Of a stretch of DNA of 10,264 nt, positions 6,563 to 10,264 are shown one piece after another. Both the position numbers and the translations under genes were made by a program. The stretch is from DATCDR01 sp036510575 (lineage in GTDB: Bacteria; Actinomycetota; Acidimicrobiia; Acidimicrobiales; Bog-793), in assembly GCA_036510575.1 (NCBI GenBank), contig DATCDR010000233.1, positions 1 through 10,264 on the forward strand, in the 5' to 3' direction. The notes below the pieces were generated by a model. That model did not search any database. It saw only the letters and a program-made list of their open reading frames with translations, and was not told the origin of the DNA. The first letter of the stretch is position 1, and each line of letters begins with the position of its first letter.

Positions 6563-6563
6563 G
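6558..6563 (+). promoter_or_regulatory. Shine-Dalgarno embedded in helix 1 of RNA element B
   Basis: AAGGAG ends 6 nt before the GTG at 6570, the same spacing as for copy A. Five of its six bases lie in helix 1. Confidence 0.7.
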
Positions 6564-6569
6564 AACGAA

Positions 6570-7109
6570 GTGAATATCAAAAGGTTCATGAGCAAGAAGG
6601 TTGTAGCCATCGGCCTCGCCGCTGGCATCACACTCGGCCTCGGTGGAGCTGCGTTCGCGTACTTCACCGCTGGCGGGACCGGCCCTGCCAACGCGGCAGT
6701 CGGTACCTCTGGGACGTGGGGCATTGTCCAGGACGGCTCGGCTTCCGGGCTGATGTACCCAGGACAGGGCTCTTCGGTCGTTACCTACACGATCACGAAC
6801 CTGGGCAACGGTAACCAGGCGCTCGTCTCTGGGGACTTGATCTCCGCCATAGTCGCCGCGCCCGGCACGTTCGACGTGGAGAACGGGGCGAACGCTAACG
6901 CAGACGTTGCCAATTGTTTGGCGTCGTGGTTCACCCCGGTCGTTGGAACTCCCACGATTGGAACCTCAAGCGCTTCTGCGTACGGAACGAGCATCGCTCC
7001 TAACGGCACAGCGTCAGTCAGCGTCACCGTGACGATGTCAGACGCTGCGACGAGCCAGGACGTATGCGCAGGTGTCAGCCCGGTGGTCTCACTCGCCGCA
7101 TCGGCCTAA
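6570..7109 (+). CDS. Small exported protein with SipW-type signal peptide (TasA/camelysin-like in design)
   Basis: The 179-residue product begins with a basic stretch and a hydrophobic core (VVAIGLAAGITLGLGGAAFA), then AYFTAGGTG at residues 30-38. This motif marks the SipW-dependent-type signal peptide found in TasA-like matrix and surface proteins. The mature part is Thr/Ser/Ala/Gly/Val-rich and looks like one beta-sandwich (SSVVTYTITNLGNGNQAL, then NGTASVSVTVTMSD). Cys116 and Cys166 could form a disulfide. It is likely secreted or surface-attached, perhaps as a fibre subunit, but that role is inferred from signal type and size. The GTG start is fixed by AAGGAG 6 nt upstream inside RNA element B. 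A strong hairpin follows the TAA at 7107-7109. No dedicated signal peptidase is in the window. Confidence 0.8.
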   Translation: MNIKRFMSKKVVAIGLAAGITLGLGGAAFAYFTAGGTGPANAAVGTSGTWGIVQDGSASGLMYPGQGSSVVTYTITNLGNGNQALVSGDLISAIVAAPGTFDVENGANANADVANCLASWFTPVVGTPTIGTSSASAYGTSIAPNGTASVSVTVTMSDAATSQDVCAGVSPVVSLAASA

Positions 7110-7167
7110 GGGCGACACGAACCGACGGGCAGAGCTTCGGCTCAGCTCGCCGGTCCGGTTTGACCGG

Positions 7168-7203
7168 GCACCGGGTCAGGGAGCCATCTCCTTGACCCGG
7201 TGC
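7168..7203 (+). terminator. Strong 15-bp hairpin after the small exported-protein gene
   Basis: GCACCGGGTCAGGGA (7168-7182) pairs with TCCTTGACCCGGTGC (7189-7203) over 15 bp with one G-T pair and a 6-nt loop. There is no T-run. A smaller CCGGTC/GACCGG stem (7150-7155, 7162-7167) abuts it on the left. It probably ends transcription or stabilises the upstream mRNA 3' end. Confidence 0.7.
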
Positions 7204-7378
7204 ATCGGAGTTCGATCAAGCAACCGCAACAGGATTTCCCAGACCGTGGGGTAGTCCGGCTCGGACGAGCGGGGCGAAGAGTCGAGAGGCCATCGGGTCC
7301 CTCGATTCCTCGATCTGATCTCTGACTGCAAACGAGTGAGCGGGCAAGTGCTGCGACCAGCAGCCCTTCGATGCAGAT
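7204..7378. other. Upstream region of the four-frame operon
   Basis: No gene is supported. Two short stems are visible: GTCCG (7254-7258) with CGGAC (7262-7266), and TCGAG (7282-7286) with CTCGA (7301-7305), the second extended by two G-C pairs past a bulged A. The operon promoter should lie here, but no good -35/-10 pair is seen. This region does not repeat the RNA element found before the previous two genes. Confidence 0.35.
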
Positions 7379-7382
7379 GGAG
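7379..7382 (+). promoter_or_regulatory. Shine-Dalgarno for a short leader frame
   Basis: GGAG, 8 nt before the GTG at 7391. It is the only ribosome binding site seen ahead of the large gene at 7498, whose own upstream bases are poor in purine motifs. Confidence 0.45.
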
Positions 7383-7390
7383 TTGGCGCA

Positions 7391-7501
7391 GTGAAGAAGT
7401 TCAAGAACACGAGAGCCGTGGCTACACCGACTGGGTCGATCACTTCGAGTGGTGACTCGATTTACTTCTCGACTACGACGAAAACGGACGCCTTGTCGTG
7501 A
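7391..7501 (+). CDS. Short leader peptide overlapping the next gene by GTGA
   Basis: This is a 36-residue frame starting with GTG and reading MKKFKNTRAVATPTGS at its N-terminus, then a Ser/Thr-rich tail (SIYFSTTTKTDALS). It has a GGAG site 8 nt upstream, and its TGA (7499-7501) overlaps the GTG start of the next gene (7498-7500). That arrangement suggests translational coupling, with ribosomes finishing the leader and re-initiating on the large gene. The product itself resembles nothing I know and may have no function beyond coupling. Its short length makes chance occurrence possible. Confidence 0.4.
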   Translation: MKKFKNTRAVATPTGSITSSGDSIYFSTTTKTDALS

Positions 7502-8997
7502 CTGAGATCACGCCTTCCATCCAGTCGACGCGCCGACCGTTGCGACGAGTTGCCGTGGTAGCTGCCATCTGTACCGTCGTGGTGCTACTGCTCGCCGCCG
7601 CCGCCGTCGCCTACTTCACCGCGTCAGGTACGGGCTCGGGGGCGGCGGTCGTCGGAACGATCACTCCTGGGACGATCTCCGCGCCGAGCTCGGCCAGCAG
7701 CTCGGTAACGATCACCTGGTCCGCCCAGGCCGGCGTCACGCCCGCCTCGCTCGACAACAACATCACTTACACGGTGCTACGCAAGCCGTCGTCTGGTGCG
7801 TTCGCACAGGTCACTTCCGGGTCGTGTGCCTCGACGCTTCCCGACGGCACGATGACTTGTGCCGACACCTCGGTCGGTTCCAACGGCAGTTACAGCTACG
7901 AAGTGGTCGCGTCTTTCGGCTCATTTACGGTTTCGTCGAACGTCGTCTCGGTCAACATCGCACTAGTGCCTCCGACCGATTCGGTCTCGCTCGTCTCCCC
8001 AGTAGGTGCGTACCTCAATACCGCCACCGACACGGTCTACATCAACACCAAAGTAGGTGGCTCCTTCGGCCTTGCCGACGCAGTCCGGGCCCCCGGTGTA
8101 GCGCCGGCATCCGCGTCGTTCCCAGGTGTCTCGGCTGCCGGCTGGAGTGGCCACACCACGAGCGAGACGGTGAGCACCGGAACCAGCAGCGCACCGTCGA
8201 TCACGTACTCGTCGAGCACCCGGTACAGCTTCGATACGACCGCGGTCGCTTCAACCGGCATCGTGTCGAGTGCGGACATACTCGGCAACACCAGCGCTGG
8301 TGTCGACTTGACCTTCACTCCTTTCTCGGGCGGTCCGACCGGCGGCTCACTTACGGCAGATGGCATCGCAGGGACGAGCGGCGATGCTCTCATTCTCACG
8401 TCGGCAACGAGCTATCCGCTGGCATGGACGAACTTCACGGCCGACGCTTCGGGTATCGCCTCAAGTTCGCTTTCGGTCAAGTTCGCTCCCTGGTCGTCGA
8501 ACACGTGTGGGACCTACGGCTCGGCGATCATGATCACGACAAGCTCGCCATCGACCGAGACCGAGACGTCGGGGGATGGTTGCTACCAGTACACGCTCGC
8601 TGAGACCGACAACGTCGGCCTCGTCTCGACACTCATGACGACTGTCGAGGTAGATACGACAGCGCCGGTGACCGCCGACAACTCATCGTCGATCGGTGGC
8701 GAATGGGAGAACAGCACCCAGACGGTGACGCTTTCTCCGACCGACGCAGGATCTGGCGTCGCGAAGACCTACTTCACGACCGATGGAACGACGCCATCCG
8801 AGATCGGTGGTGTGGTGCAGGGCACGACGCAGACGGGCACCTCGGTAGTGCTCTCCTTCGCCGGCTCCTACACGATCAAGTACTTCTCGGTTGACAAGAC
8901 CGGCAACGTCGAGGCAGTCAAAACGGCTGCTTCGGTGATCCGTATCGACCTCGTTCCCCCGAGCGTTCCCGCTCCGATCGTGAATGGACACTCATGA
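7498..8997 (+). CDS. Secreted multidomain protein with SipW-type signal, Fn3-like and OmpL47/chitobiase-like domains
   Basis: The 499-residue product has a basic N-terminus (RRPLRR), a hydrophobic core at about 18-38 and AYFTASGTG at 38-46, matching the signal motif of the 6570 gene product. A fibronectin-III-like domain follows at about 58-155 (SSVTITWSAQ, YTVLRKPSSG, YSYEVVASF). A Ser/Thr-rich middle of about 230 residues contains PSITYSSSTRYSFDTT. Residues about 386-485 match the OmpL47 or chitobiase C-terminal style: TLSPTDAGSGVAKTYFTTDG and KYFSVDKTGNVEA. Cys110/121 and Cys337/362 may form disulfides. The end, DLVPPSVPAPIVNGHS, looks like the linker into a further repeat that is missing. 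The GTG start is the only reasonable one after an in-frame TGA at 7453-7455. It overlaps its neighbours by GTGA and ATGA. It is probably a cell-surface or matrix protein. Confidence 0.8.
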   Translation: MTEITPSIQSTRRPLRRVAVVAAICTVVVLLLAAAAVAYFTASGTGSGAAVVGTITPGTISAPSSASSSVTITWSAQAGVTPASLDNNITYTVLRKPSSGAFAQVTSGSCASTLPDGTMTCADTSVGSNGSYSYEVVASFGSFTVSSNVVSVNIALVPPTDSVSLVSPVGAYLNTATDTVYINTKVGGSFGLADAVRAPGVAPASASFPGVSAAGWSGHTTSETVSTGTSSAPSITYSSSTRYSFDTTAVASTGIVSSADILGNTSAGVDLTFTPFSGGPTGGSLTADGIAGTSGDALILTSATSYPLAWTNFTADASGIASSSLSVKFAPWSSNTCGTYGSAIMITTSSPSTETETSGDGCYQYTLAETDNVGLVSTLMTTVEVDTTAPVTADNSSSIGGEWENSTQTVTLSPTDAGSGVAKTYFTTDGTTPSEIGGVVQGTTQTGTSVVLSFAGSYTIKYFSVDKTGNVEAVKTAASVIRIDLVPPSVPAPIVNGHS

Positions 8998-9278
8998 TGC
9001 GACGACTTGAATTTCTTCGACACCTGCGCCTTCTGCTCGCCGTTCCGCCCTCGTTCGCCGAGCAGTCGTCGTGGAGCGTGGGAGTCAGGCCCAGCGGGTT
9101 TCTGCTCCCGTCACTTGACCTAGCGGTGCGGGCCCGAAACACAAGTGGTCAGGATCTCGACGGTTGGCTCATGACGCCGCGAGTCGGCGGCCGCAGGCCA
9201 ATGCGTCGATCGATTGACGCTCCCATTCTCAAGCCTCGCCCGATGGCGAGTCGATCAGCGACAGGCGACCCCCAATGA
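8994..9278 (+). CDS. Small unknown protein linked to both neighbours by ATGA overlaps
   Basis: I do not recognise this 94-residue frame. It begins with tandem ATGs at 8994 and 8997, and the first overlaps the TGA of the preceding gene. Its own TGA (9276-9278) overlaps the ATG of the following gene. The product has an Arg/Leu-rich start with a modest hydrophobic stretch (LRLLLAVPPSFAEQ), then a Pro/Arg/Ser-rich tail without clear secondary structure. The overlaps at both ends argue that it is translated, at least to carry ribosomes across. Its composition is less typical of a folded protein. It could be a coupling frame or a decayed gene. Confidence 0.45.
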   Translation: MMRRLEFLRHLRLLLAVPPSFAEQSSWSVGVRPSGFLLPSLDLAVRARNTSGQDLDGWLMTPRVGGRRPMRRSIDAPILKPRPMASRSATGDPQ

Positions 9279-10264
9279 AGCGCTTCTCACGGATTGTTCT
9301 CTCGACGCTGCTGCTCGGGATGCTCGCAACTCCCTTGGTATTTGAAGGAGTTGCGGCCGCGATTACCGCTCCGACCGCCCCAACCCAAACACCCAACCCC
9401 GTCGCCCCTGGCGGGACGGCGTCGTACTCGCTCGCGTTCCCCAACGTCTCCAGTGGTTACTACGTCAGTTTGGATACCCCCCCCACGATGCCGAGCGGCG
9501 CCACCTTTTCGGACAATTCGGACAATGAGGACAACCGTGGGTGTGTGGCGGCCCAAGGTACGACCGCCACCTTTGACAACATCCAGGTCGTCGCTGGCAC
9601 CGTCGGCGGAACCTTCACGGTGACCGCGACCCAATATTCGAGCGCAAACAATTGCGACCGCAACCGACAATCGAGAGGGTCGGCATCGGTGACGCTGACG
9701 TTGAACGTTGGGTTGCCATTCGCGGTTTCCGTACCGACCCAGTCACCGAGCCCCGACGTACCCGGTGGTCCGGCCACGTACTCGCCGATCACGATTACGG
9801 GCGGGACGAGTGGCGACTTCGTCGCAATCGCACTGAGCAGCCTCCCGACCGGCGCGACCCCCACTGTGCCGGTGAGTTGCCTCGCGGCAACCGGTGCGGC
9901 GGAGACGCCGGGCTTCACCGGTACGCAGGTGACGCCCGGTTCCGTCGGCGGAGCCTTTACGGTCACCGTGACCGAGTACACGAACAGCAACTGCACAGGG
10001 ACTGCGGTGACGACCGCCACCGCGACACCCACGCTCACCGTCTCGCCATTCACTGTTTCCATCCCTACCCAGACGACCAGTCCGGTCGCGCCAGGGAGTT
10101 CGACGACGTACACACCGATCACGATCGCGAATGGGCTCAGTGGTGACTACGTGGCGCTCTCAGCGACCGGTGCGACCTTTACGGTGCCCACAAGCAACTG
10201 CGTTGCATTCTCTGCTGACGGCACGGCGAGCTTCACGAATGCGTCGGTTACAGCCCCCGCCGTC
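9275..10264 (+). CDS. Repetitive secreted surface protein, 3' partial
   Basis: The frame is open from ATG 9275 to the window end (330 codons, no stop). Residues 1-29 form a classical signal peptide (MKRFSRIVLSTLLLGMLATP, then a VAA cleavage-like site) without the AYFTA motif of the other two exported proteins. The rest is made of repeats of about 110-118 residues: PTQTPNPVAPGG (36-47), PTQSPSPDVPGG (154-165) and PTQTTSPVAPGS (264-275) start successive units. Each complete unit has a Cys pair (Cys90/Cys127 and Cys202/Cys240; Cys309 in the third), probably an intradomain disulfide. The composition is Thr/Ser/Ala/Val-rich beta-sandwich. It is probably an adhesin or surface-layer protein, but no named family is recognised. 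The start overlaps the upstream stop by ATGA, and only weak purine bases (ACAGG) precede it. Confidence 0.75.
   Translation, partial: MKRFSRIVLSTLLLGMLATPLVFEGVAAAITAPTAPTQTPNPVAPGGTASYSLAFPNVSSGYYVSLDTPPTMPSGATFSDNSDNEDNRGCVAAQGTTATFDNIQVVAGTVGGTFTVTATQYSSANNCDRNRQSRGSASVTLTLNVGLPFAVSVPTQSPSPDVPGGPATYSPITITGGTSGDFVAIALSSLPTGATPTVPVSCLAATGAAETPGFTGTQVTPGSVGGAFTVTVTEYTNSNCTGTAVTTATATPTLTVSPFTVSIPTQTTSPVAPGSSTTYTPITIANGLSGDYVALSATGATFTVPTSNCVAFSADGTASFTNASVTAPAV
9365..10264 (+). repeat. Tandem repeats of about 330-350 bp in the terminal secreted-protein gene
   Basis: Units span about 9365-9715, 9716-10045 and 10046 to the window edge. Each opens with a proline-rich PTQxxxPxxPGG motif, goes through TYxPITI in units 2 and 3 (SYSLAF in unit 1), and carries a conserved Cys pair. 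The DNA has diverged more than the protein pattern. More units probably lie to the right. Confidence 0.7.

Noticed and set aside
6051..6573. Overlapping frames on both strands across RNA element B
   Set aside because: They are high-GC open frames with arginine/proline-rich products. They conflict with the supported genes and the RNA structure.
7204..7390. Third copy of the RNA element before the operon
   Set aside because: A GGGGCGAAG word at 7271 looked similar, but helix 2, its TTTGGTCGCC loop and the Shine-Dalgarno-covering helix are all missing.

Overview
This is a high-GC, GTG/TTG-tolerant bacterial window that looks actinobacterial. The clues are TANNNT-like promoter elements, SipW-type signal peptides with an AYFTA(G/S)GTG motif, a FumA-like class I fumarase and a stand-alone MetE-like protein. 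A glutamic (G1) peptidase, a family most active at acid pH, fits an acidophilic member such as Acidimicrobiia. That placement is inference only.

Left part (1-5152): the 3' end of a large secreted protein with five Ig-like repeats and a C-terminal G1 peptidase, closed by a hairpin terminator. Next is a complete class I fumarate hydratase on the + strand, which may be leaderless. A convergent, complete 371-residue zinc methyltransferase of the MetE C-terminal-domain family follows on the - strand. These are ordinary housekeeping or accessory genes.

Middle part (5153-7203): a gene-poor regulatory stretch of about 0.6 kb with an AT-rich hairpin and three CGTTGGG heptamers at exact 11-bp spacing. 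It leads into the most interesting feature of the window, two copies of a structured RNA element (5729-5827 and 6458-6562). Their 69-nt cores align without gaps at 53/69 identity. Three helix-2 base pairs differ by compensatory change, and helix 1 gains one T-A pair in copy B. In both copies the 3' strand of the closing helix overlaps the Shine-Dalgarno sequence, which sits 6 nt before the start codon. This is the layout of a translation-controlling riboswitch or protein-responsive leader. Copy A precedes an unrecognised small membrane protein. Copy B precedes a 179-residue exported protein with a SipW-type signal peptide. I do not recognise the element as a known riboswitch class.

Right part (7391-10264): four reading frames in a row, each joined to the next by a 4-nt GTGA or ATGA overlap. 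They are a 36-residue leader peptide, a 499-residue SipW-type secreted protein with Fn3-like and OmpL47/chitobiase-like domains, a 94-residue unknown, and a repetitive secreted protein that runs off the right edge. The overlaps suggest a translationally coupled operon for surface or extracellular proteins. The working model is a surface-structure locus whose first two genes share an RNA switch. No signal peptidase, sortase or regulator gene is visible in the window.
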